DNA of 64,000 nt from an uncultured Polycyclovorans sp. (GTDB taxonomy: Bacteria; Pseudomonadota; Gammaproteobacteria; Nevskiales; Nevskiaceae): positions 62,001 through 126,000 of the forward strand of contig CAKZHZ010000019.1 of NCBI GenBank assembly GCA_936928855.1. The letters run 5' to 3'. Below the pieces are notes generated by a model, which was not told the origin of the DNA, ran no database searches, and was given only the letters and a program-made list of their open reading frames with translations. The position numbers and the translations under genes are program-made. This document shows, piece by piece, positions 33,801 through 41,040 of this stretch. Every line of letters starts with the position of its first letter. Position 1 is the first letter of the stretch.

Positions 33801-34088
33801 GGGGATGCGGTCCCGCCGTATCGACAGTTGCGCTGTGCGGGCGCGGATGGTCTGCCGGCCTGTCGTGCCGCAGTGACGGAGGCCCTGGACCTTGCGCTCA
33901 CGGATCTTGGCGGCCTGGCGATGATGACGCAGTGGGATGGCAGCAGCCTGTACGGCGGTGACACAGTGGAGGCCCACGACGCGGTGGTGCACACCAACTT
34001 CGGATTCCTGCCCATCGCGTCGATTCACTGGATCAACCGCCCGACGTTTCATCAAGCGGCCGAGATTCAGCAGTCTCGCGACCGCTGA
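30894..34088 (+). CDS. Penicillin acylase family lipoprotein (Ntn amidohydrolase)
   Basis: 1064 residues. Lipoprotein signal MRHFTGGRRWGVVLAATVTLAAC. The alpha chain (VTIRRDGWGVPYVDGSDRAAAQYGLGYAAAEDRLWLFDVLR) is the family N-terminal motif. Autoproteolysis would expose Ser469 in TSNWIAVN, followed by SGHPILVGGPQTGYFNPQ. AHL acylases, penicillin and cephalosporin acylases share this fold; the target amide is not readable. Two DxDxDG loops (near 32588 and 33587) look like added calcium sites. ATG 30894 is chosen for the signal peptide; the frame reaches back to 30861. It is longer than typical AHL acylases (750-850). Confidence 0.9.
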   Translation: MRHFTGGRRWGVVLAATVTLAACGTSDPVAGDLGNRDPAPGQGNIFMSAMPPGANGNAAGGVGAPAGIPPSATVYPDHYNDQLALYANLAHARTPLQRGNCTPPASLAAHEPASDQACNYFKNAPIELPDAQAVSARTLSAPNGGSVTIRRDGWGVPYVDGSDRAAAQYGLGYAAAEDRLWLFDVLRYAGRGRASEYLGPSQTTYDLDLEFGSASAYSEAEIATVLSRAVEKVGEPYGSQFLNDTEMFVAGMNAFVDSLTGTNVSRIPPEYLTLGLAVGAELPKFPPAPFTVNDIVANAILIQSALGLGGGGEASNVRLLQALDAGIGGATRTLPVAACETWRDLRHANATDSYHTATGTFDTQSGFFSEACPLALAEGAVIWDAGSYRGLALVGTESAGLLVPDIPGILNDLQRILGGLLPGNALQMAQTARIPLRRTAEQTLLALNDAPGTALDALLASLGMPSSTSNWIAVNADQTQSGHPILVGGPQTGYFNPQLLWEAAVISRGGTAMDLAARGISTVNLPYIVIGHGLDFAWVPTSAGSDFTDTRVSKMCNLDGSPPSRDDGDGDGFPDADGYLFKGECKRFYTRVDTWTATPTVASIALGGGPTPETVSRYVIRTHYGPVFATATVSGEPVAISTQRSTFLADVDTAIPFGILTAQGVDMDHTRFKKLFNSMTATFNWLYVDEQDVAYIQSGLYPVRHPGHMPELPVWGDGRFEWQNDQQLPASFFTDFGGDGNAGADSWPSRNQPVAQDALGYFEWPGYLPLTDHVQDTNPPTGFLANWNNSGAFGWTAPDGDGSYGPTHRVLNLSKRLEAFRDTGRKHDLATMIEVAGDAAYTDTRGLDVLPLMLRVLASEPMTSEQEAVANLMQAWMDDGSGHWIDDTPGLGAMRRDRDRDGAYDHRSAVVLMDAWYQRMLPRVTVQLDQLVANGGTALQGRFDAPGAVGSAFQSGWFQHMKRMFGMALGDAVPPYRQLRCAGADGLPACRAAVTEALDLALTDLGGLAMMTQWDGSSLYGGDTVEAHDAVVHTNFGFLPIASIHWINRPTFHQAAEIQQSRDR

Positions 34089-34090
34089 GG

Positions 34091-34121
34091 AAAAAGGCCC
34101 GACCCCCGAGGGGGCCGGGCC
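34091..34121 (-). terminator. Terminator between acylase and zinc operon
   Basis: GGCCCG-A-CCCC pairs with GGGG-C-CGGGCC (one mismatch) around a GAG-containing loop. The minus strand ends in TTTTTCC, so it best terminates the minus-strand zinc operon; the plus strand has no T-run. Confidence 0.75.
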
Positions 34122-34145
34122 TGTCTCGTTGGGCGGAAGCCCGGC

Positions 34146-35402
34146 TCAGTGGTCGTGAGCTTCTTCAGCCACGCCCAGCCAGGCAATGCCGACCGGCGCG
34201 AAGTCGAGATCGACGTGATCGATCACCTCTACCGCTTCGAGATCGACCACGGCGATGGCGCGGCCTGCGGGGTCGGTGACATAGGCATGATCTGCCGAGG
34301 CGCTGGTGGCGATGCGCGCAGCGGGCTGGTCGCCGGTATAGATCTCCGCGCTTCCCTTGGCTTCAAGTCCGGTCGCAGCCGCTTCGAATACGTGCAGCGT
34401 CCCGGTGTTGTCGAGGATCAGCAGATGCTCGCCGTGCGTATCAAAGGTGTGCTGGCGGCGCGTGACGGTGGCGCCCGCTTTCCAGTCGAACGCCGTGGCG
34501 GTCGCGGTATCGGGATCGACGATGTACAGCGCGTCGTTGTCGGCGCTGCCGGCAAAGGCGACGAAGTAGGGGACCTCGTGGTGGCCGGCCACCTGTGAGA
34601 TGCGTACCGGGACCACGACCTTCTGATCGGTGAACGTGCTGCCCTCCTGACGGATGAGGAGGACGCCGTCGCTGCAACCAAAGGCAGTGTGATCCTCGTT
34701 GGACGCACCGCCGTGGAGGTTCAGGCACGGTGTGGCGAAGCGGCCTTCATCGTGAAAGTGATCGCCATGCAGTTCGTACAGCTTCACTGCGCTGCGGGGT
34801 GCACTGAGGGCGGCTTCCTCTGCGGAGTAGTCCGACACGAGCACGAACCCGTCACGGGGCTCGGCGATGCCGTGCACCGCAACGGGCAGCGATGCGGCAG
34901 CCACGACGGTGTTGGTTTCCAGGCTCGCGTCGGTGAGCAGCTCGAACTTTGCCGCTTCGGTGGCATCGCCGTCGTAGAACATTGCGGCTTGATCTTCATG
35001 GCGTTGGAAATGGGCCGGCTTGGTGCCGAACCGCGTCAGTGCGAGCAGGCTCGGGTCATCGGCATGAAGGTGGTCGTCGTGAAGCCAGACCCCGCCATCG
35101 ACAAAGTTGACCTGTCCCGCGCCAGCCTGAGGAACCACTGCGTAACGCATGCCCGGCGATGCATAGACGGCCGTCGGCGGGTTGCTGAGATCGATCGCGG
35201 TGCTGTTGCGCGCTTCCAGATCGAACACGATGAGTTGATTGGCGCCATCGTCGCGGCCAAAGGCCAGGCGGCCTGACGACTCGGCATGGTCGTGATCGTC
35301 GTGGTCACGCAAGGCATCGTCGTCATTGCAGCCGATCAGCGTCAGCGAAGCGGCGAGCAAGACCAGCTTGATGGGGTGACTGAGAAAGCGTGTTGCATCC
35401 AT
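34146..35402 (-). CDS. His-rich beta-propeller lipoprotein (AztD-like zinc protein)
   Basis: 418 residues. Signal with lipobox: LVLLAASLTLIGC. Directly after the Cys come DDD and DHDDHDHAE; further His/Asp clusters are LHDDHLHADD and ELHGDHFHDEG, and the end is EEAHDH. The repeating strands (LIVFDLEARNSTAIDLSNPP, LYIVDPDTATATAFDW, AIAVVDLEAVEVIDHVDLD) indicate a YncE-like beta-propeller, which is how the periplasmic zinc chaperone AztD is built. It sits downstream of a His-rich TonB receptor, so zinc (or another divalent metal) handling in the periplasm is likely. ATG 35402 (MDATRFLSHPIKL) is chosen; the upstream part is non-signal. Confidence 0.8.
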   Translation of the reverse strand: MDATRFLSHPIKLVLLAASLTLIGCNDDDALRDHDDHDHAESSGRLAFGRDDGANQLIVFDLEARNSTAIDLSNPPTAVYASPGMRYAVVPQAGAGQVNFVDGGVWLHDDHLHADDPSLLALTRFGTKPAHFQRHEDQAAMFYDGDATEAAKFELLTDASLETNTVVAAASLPVAVHGIAEPRDGFVLVSDYSAEEAALSAPRSAVKLYELHGDHFHDEGRFATPCLNLHGGASNEDHTAFGCSDGVLLIRQEGSTFTDQKVVVPVRISQVAGHHEVPYFVAFAGSADNDALYIVDPDTATATAFDWKAGATVTRRQHTFDTHGEHLLILDNTGTLHVFEAAATGLEAKGSAEIYTGDQPAARIATSASADHAYVTDPAGRAIAVVDLEAVEVIDHVDLDFAPVGIAWLGVAEEAHDH

Positions 35403-35489
35403 GGGGTTCTCCTGGCGGTCAGAAACGGACAGCCCGACAGCCACAGGCCTTAGGCGAATCGATCCCCGTGAGGGCGGGCGATATCGGCA

Positions 35490-35504
35490 TGTGCCTGCGG
35501 CACA
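35490..35504 (-). other. Intercistronic hairpin between TonB receptor and propeller gene
   Basis: TGTGCC-TGC-GGCACA, a perfect 6-bp stem. It lies in the 110-base gap of the zinc operon and is similar in sequence to the hairpin at 37755-37772. Confidence 0.5.
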
Positions 35505-35512
35505 CGGGCCTG

Positions 35513-37729
35513 TTACGGGGAAGTGAAAAAGTCGAACCGAAGACCCGCGAACACGGATCGGCCCGGTTGCGGCGAAATGTCCTTGAGGAACGAAGTGCTC
35601 AGGCGCTGTTTTTCGTCGAGCAAGTTGCGCCCCTGAAGGTAGAGCGTGGCCTGCAAGCCGCCGCGTTCGAGGGTGTACCCGAGATCGGCATTCACCAGGT
35701 CGTGCCCCGGGGTGTTGGTCTCGAGCGGGGCCAGCCGATCCTGCTCCATCACCCGGATGTAGCTGATCGCCGCCGTGATCGGCCCGTAGGCTGCATCGGC
35801 CCCGATGCCAAGCCGCACCGGGGTCATGCGAGGCAGCGGAATGCCACCGTCGCGCAGCTCGCCGCGCACGATATCGCCGAAGCCGTTCAGGCTCAGTCGG
35901 AGGGGGCCGTCCTGCAGCAGGTGGAACTCCGATGACAGCTCGGCACCGTAAAAGTCGGCATTCTGCTGCACGAAATCCAGCAACAGCAGTTCGCCGTCAG
36001 GCGAGTGCTGCCCGCGCTCATCGACACGGTCGGCTTCGCCGTCTGAAACGGCAGTGCCGCTGCCGTCGGCGTTGAGGCCCTGGTCAACTTCCTGCGGGAA
36101 GATGTAGTCGTCGATGCGGTTGTAGAACACCGACGCCTCCCAGGTCCAGCGGCCATGGTCCAGGCCGATACTGAGATCGAGGTTGTTGGCGGTTTCGGGA
36201 TCCAGCTGCAGGTTGCCGCGTTCGAAGGCCTGGGTAGCGAGGTGGGGGCCGAAGGCGAACAGTTCCTCGGCAGCCGGTGCCCGTTGTGCACGTTGCAGAT
36301 TGATGCGCAGATGAAGGTGGTCCGCCAACTTGATGTGGGTGCCGGCAGACAGACTCACTGGTGTGAAGTCCTGGCGATTGTCGTTTGCGACATCCGCGTC
36401 GTGCCGAACACGGTCGATACGGGCGCCGAGCTCGAGGTGGTGATTTCCCAGCGCCAGGCCCTCCACCAGAAAGATGCCGAGTCCGCGGGTGACGACCGGA
36501 GGTACAAAGGCTTCCGCGCCCTCTGCAACGAAGTCGCGGTCACTATGGTGTATGCCCGCCACGCCGACCCAGCCGGCCAAGGGGCGATGCGCAAGTTCCA
36601 CTCGGGACTCGCTTTCGTTCACATCGAAGCGGGTTCCGACAGTCCCATCGGGCTCGACTTCAAGGTGGGTATAGTCATTGAAGCCGGCGCGAACTTCGAG
36701 GCGTTCGAATCCGGGGAGTGGGTCGAGTAGCAGGCCGCGCAGGTCGGTCCGCGTCTGATCGAGGTCGATGCGAATGTCCCCGTCCTCATGTCCATGGTCA
36801 TCTCCACCCGGGGTGCCGCCATCATCCTCGTGGGCATGGGAATGCCCGGCGATGCCGTAGTTGGAGGTGAAGCGCCGAACCGTAACACCGGCCATGCCGC
36901 GATCCTGCACCCAGGCGGCGGATGCACCGTGGCTCTCGGTGCGGAGGCGGCTGTTTTCAAGGACACCGTAACGTTCGGGCTCGTCCGCGTGCGCATGGTC
37001 GTGGTCGTGGTCGTGCGCATCTTCTGCGCCTTCCCGCGTGGCATAGCCCGGGATCTCGAAATCGCCAGCATCACGGTCGCTGAAATCCACGCCGAACTGC
37101 AAGGCTCCCAGGCCCCATCCCAGCCTGAGCGCATGGTTGCGCTCGTCGCCGTTGCTGCCGTACGAGGTATTGCCGCGCAGCCGGAGGCCGGGCGTGACGT
37201 GATCCGGGAGGCGGTCATCGACGACGTTGACGATGCCGGCGGAAGCACCACCGCCGTAGATCAAGGTGGCCGGGCCCTTGATGACTTCGATTTGATCCGC
37301 GTTGAGAGGGTCGATCGACACTGCGTGATCGGCACTGATCGACGAGGCATCCATGGAGGCAATGCCGTTCTCGAGCATCTGCACGCGTGGCCCACCCTGG
37401 CCACGGATCACCGGGCGCCCGACGCCGGGGCCGAAACTGGCGCTTGCGATCCCCGGCCGAAGGTTGAGTACGTCGCCGAGTGTGCCGCGCCGGTTGCGTT
37501 CCAGGGTTTCACCCGACAGGACGTCGACACGCTGCACCAGCTCGTCGGCGGTGCGCTCGAAGGCGCCCGAGCGCACGACGATGGTGTCCAGAGGGGTGGA
37601 CGCCGTGGGCGGCGTATCGGCTCTGACTGCTCCGGGGAAGCTGGCGGCCAGCAGTGCCAGCAAGGATGCGCGCCTGAGGCCAGGGACGTAGGCGCGGCGT
37701 GGCGCCGTGAAGCGGATAGTGGGTTTCAT
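35513..37729 (-). CDS. znuD: TonB-dependent receptor, His-rich (ZnuD-like)
   Basis: 738 residues. Signal peptide KPTIRFTAPRRAYVPGLRRASLLALLAASFPGAVRAD. A TonB box (TPLDTIVVRSG) and plug (GDVLNLRPGIASASFG, RPVIRGQGGPRVQMLENG, QIEVIKGPATLIYGGGASAGIVNVVDDRLP) precede a beta-barrel ending in the Phe-terminated LRFDF. Two extracellular-type loops are extraordinarily His/Asp rich (DAHDHDHDHAHADE and HSHAHEDDGGTP, GGDDHGHEDG), as in zinc receptors such as ZnuD. It imports zinc or zinc complexes across the outer membrane. ATG 37729 gives the signal; the frame reaches 37747. Second gene of the zinc operon. Confidence 0.88.
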   Translation of the reverse strand: MKPTIRFTAPRRAYVPGLRRASLLALLAASFPGAVRADTPPTASTPLDTIVVRSGAFERTADELVQRVDVLSGETLERNRRGTLGDVLNLRPGIASASFGPGVGRPVIRGQGGPRVQMLENGIASMDASSISADHAVSIDPLNADQIEVIKGPATLIYGGGASAGIVNVVDDRLPDHVTPGLRLRGNTSYGSNGDERNHALRLGWGLGALQFGVDFSDRDAGDFEIPGYATREGAEDAHDHDHDHAHADEPERYGVLENSRLRTESHGASAAWVQDRGMAGVTVRRFTSNYGIAGHSHAHEDDGGTPGGDDHGHEDGDIRIDLDQTRTDLRGLLLDPLPGFERLEVRAGFNDYTHLEVEPDGTVGTRFDVNESESRVELAHRPLAGWVGVAGIHHSDRDFVAEGAEAFVPPVVTRGLGIFLVEGLALGNHHLELGARIDRVRHDADVANDNRQDFTPVSLSAGTHIKLADHLHLRINLQRAQRAPAAEELFAFGPHLATQAFERGNLQLDPETANNLDLSIGLDHGRWTWEASVFYNRIDDYIFPQEVDQGLNADGSGTAVSDGEADRVDERGQHSPDGELLLLDFVQQNADFYGAELSSEFHLLQDGPLRLSLNGFGDIVRGELRDGGIPLPRMTPVRLGIGADAAYGPITAAISYIRVMEQDRLAPLETNTPGHDLVNADLGYTLERGGLQATLYLQGRNLLDEKQRLSTSFLKDISPQPGRSVFAGLRFDFFTSP

Positions 37730-37754
37730 GGAAGCGGTCCTGCACACACATCAG

Positions 37755-37772
37755 GGTGTGCCGAGGCACACC
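37755..37772 (-). other. Intercistronic hairpin before the TonB receptor
   Basis: GGTGTGCC-GA-GGCACACC is a perfect 8-bp stem with a two-base loop. It lies in the 62-base gap between the small His/Cys protein and the TonB receptor. It could be an mRNA-processing or attenuation element. Confidence 0.5.
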
Positions 37773-37791
37773 GGAAGTAGTCGACGACGGT

Positions 37792-38094
37792 TCAGACGTC
37801 GGTGTGTGGAGGGCCGCGAATCTGTTGCAGCCGTGCGTGTGTCCCGGGCGGGGCGAAGGAGCCGAAGGAGTGGGGCGCTTCGGTCTGCCCTGCCCAGGTC
37901 GCCGTGGAGGCGGTGCAGGGAAGTGCCCCCCCGTCGGCGCCCGAGGCGTGCAGGCAGTACGTGCAGGTCTGTTCAAAGGTCAGCGCGGGATGCGCGTCGT
38001 GCTCTGCATGCGCGTGCGCGTGCGCCACGGTCAGCCACTGGCCGGCCAACAGGGCCAGCACCAGGACCAGTATTCGGCTCACGGGCGTACGCAT
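37792..38094 (-). CDS. Small exported His/Cys protein (DUF2946-like)
   Basis: 100 residues. Signal peptide MRTPVSRILVLVLALLAGQWLTVAHA, then HAHAEHDAHPALTFEQTCTYCLHASG with a CxxC pair, a pattern of DUF2946-type proteins that often sit beside metal receptors. It is the first gene of the zinc operon. Its start codon overlaps the Zur-box-like sequence and no ribosome site is visible, so translation may start on a leaderless message. It is probably a periplasmic metal-binding protein. The C-terminal part is low-complexity and only moderately supported. Confidence 0.7.
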   Translation of the reverse strand: MRTPVSRILVLVLALLAGQWLTVAHAHAHAEHDAHPALTFEQTCTYCLHASGADGGALPCTASTATWAGQTEAPHSFGSFAPPGTHARLQQIRGPPHTDV

Positions 38095-38115
38095 AACGTA
38101 ATCTTATAACATCTC
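38093..38115 (-). promoter_or_regulatory. Zur-box-like operator overlapping the zinc-operon start codon
   Basis: On the minus strand the sequence reads GAGATGTTATA-A-GATTACGTTAT. Aligned with the enterobacterial-type Zur consensus GAAATGTTATA-N-TATAACATTTC it matches about 16 of 22 determinate positions. Inside it, TGTTATAAG looks like an extended -10, which would place transcription start near the ATG. I see no good -35. Confidence 0.65.
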
Positions 38116-38174
38116 GTCAGCGGCGCACGCACGTGAACCGTGCCGGGTTGACGCCTGCGGCGTCGGCGTCGGCG

Positions 38175-38534
38175 CTACGGGGTCAGAATTCGGACCTGGT
38201 CGGCATCGATCTCGGGATCGCGCAGGCGGCGGGTGTCGATCTCGCCCACGATCTCGATTTCGGTTTGCTCGCCAATCTGCGCATTGGGAAAGTCGTCGTC
38301 ATCAATCTCGACATCGATCTCACCACTCCCATCGGTAAAGCGATAGGTGTCCTCATCAATCTGGCGGATGAGGCGGCCACGCAAGGTGACCTGCTGGTCA
38401 TCCTTGCCCTGACTCAGGACGAGACCGACGGTGTTCAGAACGGGGCGTTGCCCGGGGCCTTCGTACTGGGCGTGAGCCAGCGGCAGGGCCAGCAGGGCGG
38501 CGGCGCCGAGGGACAGGGTTGCATTACGGATCAT
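38175..38534 (-). CDS. OB-fold (BOF) periplasmic protein, YgiW/YdeI family
   Basis: 119 residues. Signal peptide MIRNATLSLGAAALLALPLAHAQ. The OB-fold core reads QVTLRGRLIRQIDEDTYRFTDGSGEIDVEIDDDDFPNAQIGEQTEIEIVGEID, which matches YgiW/YdeI/OmdA-type stress proteins. ATG 38534 is chosen; the frame to 38606 has no signal. It is divergent to a PepSY-response regulator-kinase operon. In E. coli, ygiW is next to qseBC, so this module is conserved in spirit with inverted orientation. Confidence 0.87.
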   Translation of the reverse strand: MIRNATLSLGAAALLALPLAHAQYEGPGQRPVLNTVGLVLSQGKDDQQVTLRGRLIRQIDEDTYRFTDGSGEIDVEIDDDDFPNAQIGEQTEIEIVGEIDTRRLRDPEIDADQVRILTP

Positions 38535-38630
38535 GAGAGACTCCAGTGGAAAGTGGGCCGGGTCCCCGGGAAATGGATTCGCCGTGGTACCTCGGTGCGT
38601 CAGCATCCTGGGGGCGCTGCCCTCAGCGTT

Positions 38631-38663
38631 TCGTGAACAATGCGTTCACGAGATATTCACGAT
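38631..38663. promoter_or_regulatory. Response-regulator-type direct repeat in the divergent intergenic region
   Basis: TTCACGA at 38646-38652 and 38657-38663 form a direct repeat with an exact 11-bp period, the geometry used by OmpR/PhoP-type regulators. CGTGAAC (38633-38639) and GTTCACG (38645-38651) form a 7-bp inverted repeat. It lies 20 bases before the PepSY gene start, in front of an operon that encodes such a regulator. Confidence 0.6.
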
Positions 38664-38683
38664 GCTGGCGTCATAACGCGCTG

Positions 38684-39016
38684 ATGAACCGTTCCCGTGG
38701 TGCCCTTTCACTGCTACTTGCCTTCCTGGCGCTGACGCTGTCATCGCCTGGCTGGACTGATGACGATGATCGTGACCGTTTGCGAGACGCCGTCCGTCGT
38801 GGGGAAATCCTGCCGCTGTCGACCATCCTTGAACACATCAACCGGGACTACCAGGGTGAGGTGATCGAAGTCGAGCTGGATGAAGACGATGATCAGTGGG
38901 TGTATGAGATCGACCTGCTGGCGCCTACCGGCGACCGCATCGAGTTCGAGTTCGATGCCCGCTCGGGGCGGCTGCTGGAGGTCGAGGGCCGCAATCTAGA
39001 GCGTGTTCGCCGGTGA
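38684..39016 (+). CDS. PepSY-domain periplasmic protein
   Basis: 110 residues. Signal peptide MNRSRGALSLLLAFLALTLSSPGWT. An acidic PepSY domain follows: LRDAVRRGEILPLSTILEHINRDYQGEVIEVELDEDDDQWVYEIDLLAPTGDRIEFEFDARSGRLLEVEG. PepSY proteins upstream of a kinase often modulate sensor activity. The stop overlaps the response regulator GTG start (GTGA), so it is coupled to it. First gene of the operon. Confidence 0.88.
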   Translation: MNRSRGALSLLLAFLALTLSSPGWTDDDDRDRLRDAVRRGEILPLSTILEHINRDYQGEVIEVELDEDDDQWVYEIDLLAPTGDRIEFEFDARSGRLLEVEGRNLERVRR

Positions 39017-39678
39017 GGGTGTTGATCGCCGAGGATGATGACGATCTGGCGCGCGGTCTGGCGCAGGTGCTCGCGCGCGCCGATTTCGTCGTCGACCGGA
39101 GCGGCAGCGGTGATCAGGTCGACTTCCTGGTTCGCACCGAACACTACGATGCGGTGGTGCTGGATCTGGGCCTGCCCGTACGGGACGGCCTGTCGCTGCT
39201 TCGGGAGTGGCGGGAGGCAGCGATCGCCGTGCCGGTCCTGATTCTCACAGCGCGCGGGCGTTGGCCGGACAAGGCGGCGGGCTTCTCCGCTGGCGCGGAT
39301 GATTTCGTTTCCAAGCCCTTTGAGCCGATGGAGGTGGTGCTGCGGCTGCAGGCCCTGATTCGTCGCAGTCGTGGCGAGGCGCGAGTGGTACTGCAGTTCG
39401 GGGAGGTGGTGGTGGACTGTGGACGAGGGGAGGTCAGCGAGCGTGCGATGCCGGTGCCGCTCACCGCGCAGGAATACAAGTTGTTGGTGTATCTCGCCCT
39501 GGCGGCCGACCGCGTGGTCAGCCGGACGGAGTTGAGCGAGCACGTTTATGAGCGTGACCGGGATCCCGACTCGAATGTGCTGGATGTCCTGATCGGACGC
39601 ATTCGCCGAAAACTCGACACGCCGCTGATCGAAACGGTGCGGGGCCGTGGCTTTCGCGTCCGGCGGCAGCCCGCATGA
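39013..39678 (+). CDS. OmpR-family response regulator
   Basis: 221 residues. Receiver domain with acidic pocket AEDDDD, phosphoacceptor Asp in YDAVVLDLGLP, Thr/Ser in LILTARG and Lys in VSKPFEP. The C-terminal winged-helix domain reads LTAQEYKLLVYLALAADRVVSRTELSEHVYERDRDPDSNVLDVLIGRIRRKL...VRGRGFRVR, the PhoP/QseB/PmrA type. GTG 39013 overlaps the PepSY stop; the kinase overlaps by ATGA. It probably binds the direct repeat upstream of the operon. Confidence 0.95.
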   Translation: MRVLIAEDDDDLARGLAQVLARADFVVDRSGSGDQVDFLVRTEHYDAVVLDLGLPVRDGLSLLREWREAAIAVPVLILTARGRWPDKAAGFSAGADDFVSKPFEPMEVVLRLQALIRRSRGEARVVLQFGEVVVDCGRGEVSERAMPVPLTAQEYKLLVYLALAADRVVSRTELSEHVYERDRDPDSNVLDVLIGRIRRKLDTPLIETVRGRGFRVRRQPA

Positions 39679-41030
39679 GGGTCTCGATCAGCACCCGTCT
39701 GCTGATCGTCACGACCCTGACCGTGATGCTCGCCCTGCCGGCGGCCGGGGCCCTGTTGTCGGATGCTTTTCGGCGGGCGGTCGGCGTGGCCCACGATCAA
39801 CGGTTGCAGGCGCTGGTCGAGACGCTTGCCGCCCGACTCGAAGCGCCTGCGGGTGGTGGGCTGCAACTCCGCGGTACGGTCACCGAGGCGCGCTACGCCC
39901 AAGTCTATTCGGGCTGGTACTGGCAGGTGGTGCAGCGGGATCGCGTGGTCGCCACTTCACGATCGCTGTGGGATGCCAGTCTCGATGTCCCGCCGCTGTC
40001 CAGTCCGCTGGTCCAGGGCGCGATGACCTTGCGCGGGCCCATGGGCGAGGCCTTGCGGGGCTATTACCTGCGACTGCAGCTGGCCGGTAGCCCGGCACCG
40101 GTCGAACTCGTGGTGACCGAGCCTCATGCAGCACTGGATGCGGAAGTGACCGCCTTCAACCGGCTGCTGTGGTGGGGATTGGGCACGCTGGGCGGGCTGC
40201 TCCTGCTGTTGTTCGCGGTGCAGGTGCGCTGGGGATTGCGCCCCTTGCGGCGGATGCGTGAGGATCTGGAGGCGGTTCGCGATGGGGCCAAGCCGCAACT
40301 GGACACCGCGCTGCCCCCGGATCTCGCGGGACTGGCCGAGACGCTCAACGATGTGCTGGCGCATCAAGTGGCGGTGGTGACTCGGGGCCGGACCGTCGCC
40401 GGGAACCTCGCGCATGCGCTCAAGCAACCGTTGGCCACGCTGCGGCTGGCGGCGGCGGAAGCGGCGCCTGATCGCGCTGTGCTTCGGCGTGCACTCTCCG
40501 AGATCGACGCCACTGTCGACCATCATCTGGCGCGCGCCGCTGCGGGTGGAGCCGCCGGAGGGCGCTATCGCAGGGTGGACCTTCGGCAGACGCTGATGCC
40601 CGTTGTGGAGGCCGTTCGTGCCCTTCACGGCGGGCGGGGGAAGGTGATCGATGCCGCGTTGCCAGACGATGTCGGCGTGTCGATGGAGGCGCAGGATCTG
40701 CAGGAGCTGGTCGGAAATCTGCTCGACAACGCTGGAAAGTGGGCCGCCTCGCGTGTACGGCTGTCGGCACGGGCCGACGAAGACCACATCGTTCTCTGGG
40801 TGGACGACGACGGGCCGGGTCTGCGGCCCGATCAGCGCGACGGAGCCATGCAGCGGGGTGTTCGCTGGGACGAACGGCAACCCGGCAGTGGCCTGGGGTT
40901 GGCCATCGTGCAGGATCTGGTTGCGCTGTATGACTGGCGCCTGGCCCTGGAGGACAGCCCTTCGGGCGGGCTGCGTGCGCGGCTGACGGGGCCGGCGCCC
41001 CGCGTTCGCCGATCCGCCGGGGCCCGCTAA
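39675..41030 (+). CDS. Sensor histidine kinase
   Basis: 451 residues. Two helices (ISTRLLIVTTLTVMLALPAAGALLSDAF; LWWGLGTLGGLLLLLFAVQVRWGLRPL) bracket a periplasmic domain of about 125 residues. HAMP-like linker, then H-box NLAHALKQPLATLRLAA, N-box LVGNLLDNAGKWA, G1 WVDDDGPGL and G2 GSGLGLAIVQDL. The His-Leu-Lys context (HALKQPL) is like PhoQ. Coupled to the response regulator (ATGA). Given the PepSY and OB-fold partners, a signal such as envelope stress, cationic peptides or divalent cation is likely; not shown. Confidence 0.93.
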   Translation: MRVSISTRLLIVTTLTVMLALPAAGALLSDAFRRAVGVAHDQRLQALVETLAARLEAPAGGGLQLRGTVTEARYAQVYSGWYWQVVQRDRVVATSRSLWDASLDVPPLSSPLVQGAMTLRGPMGEALRGYYLRLQLAGSPAPVELVVTEPHAALDAEVTAFNRLLWWGLGTLGGLLLLLFAVQVRWGLRPLRRMREDLEAVRDGAKPQLDTALPPDLAGLAETLNDVLAHQVAVVTRGRTVAGNLAHALKQPLATLRLAAAEAAPDRAVLRRALSEIDATVDHHLARAAAGGAAGGRYRRVDLRQTLMPVVEAVRALHGGRGKVIDAALPDDVGVSMEAQDLQELVGNLLDNAGKWAASRVRLSARADEDHIVLWVDDDGPGLRPDQRDGAMQRGVRWDERQPGSGLGLAIVQDLVALYDWRLALEDSPSGGLRARLTGPAPRVRRSAGAR

Positions 41031-41040
41031 ACTGTCGGAC

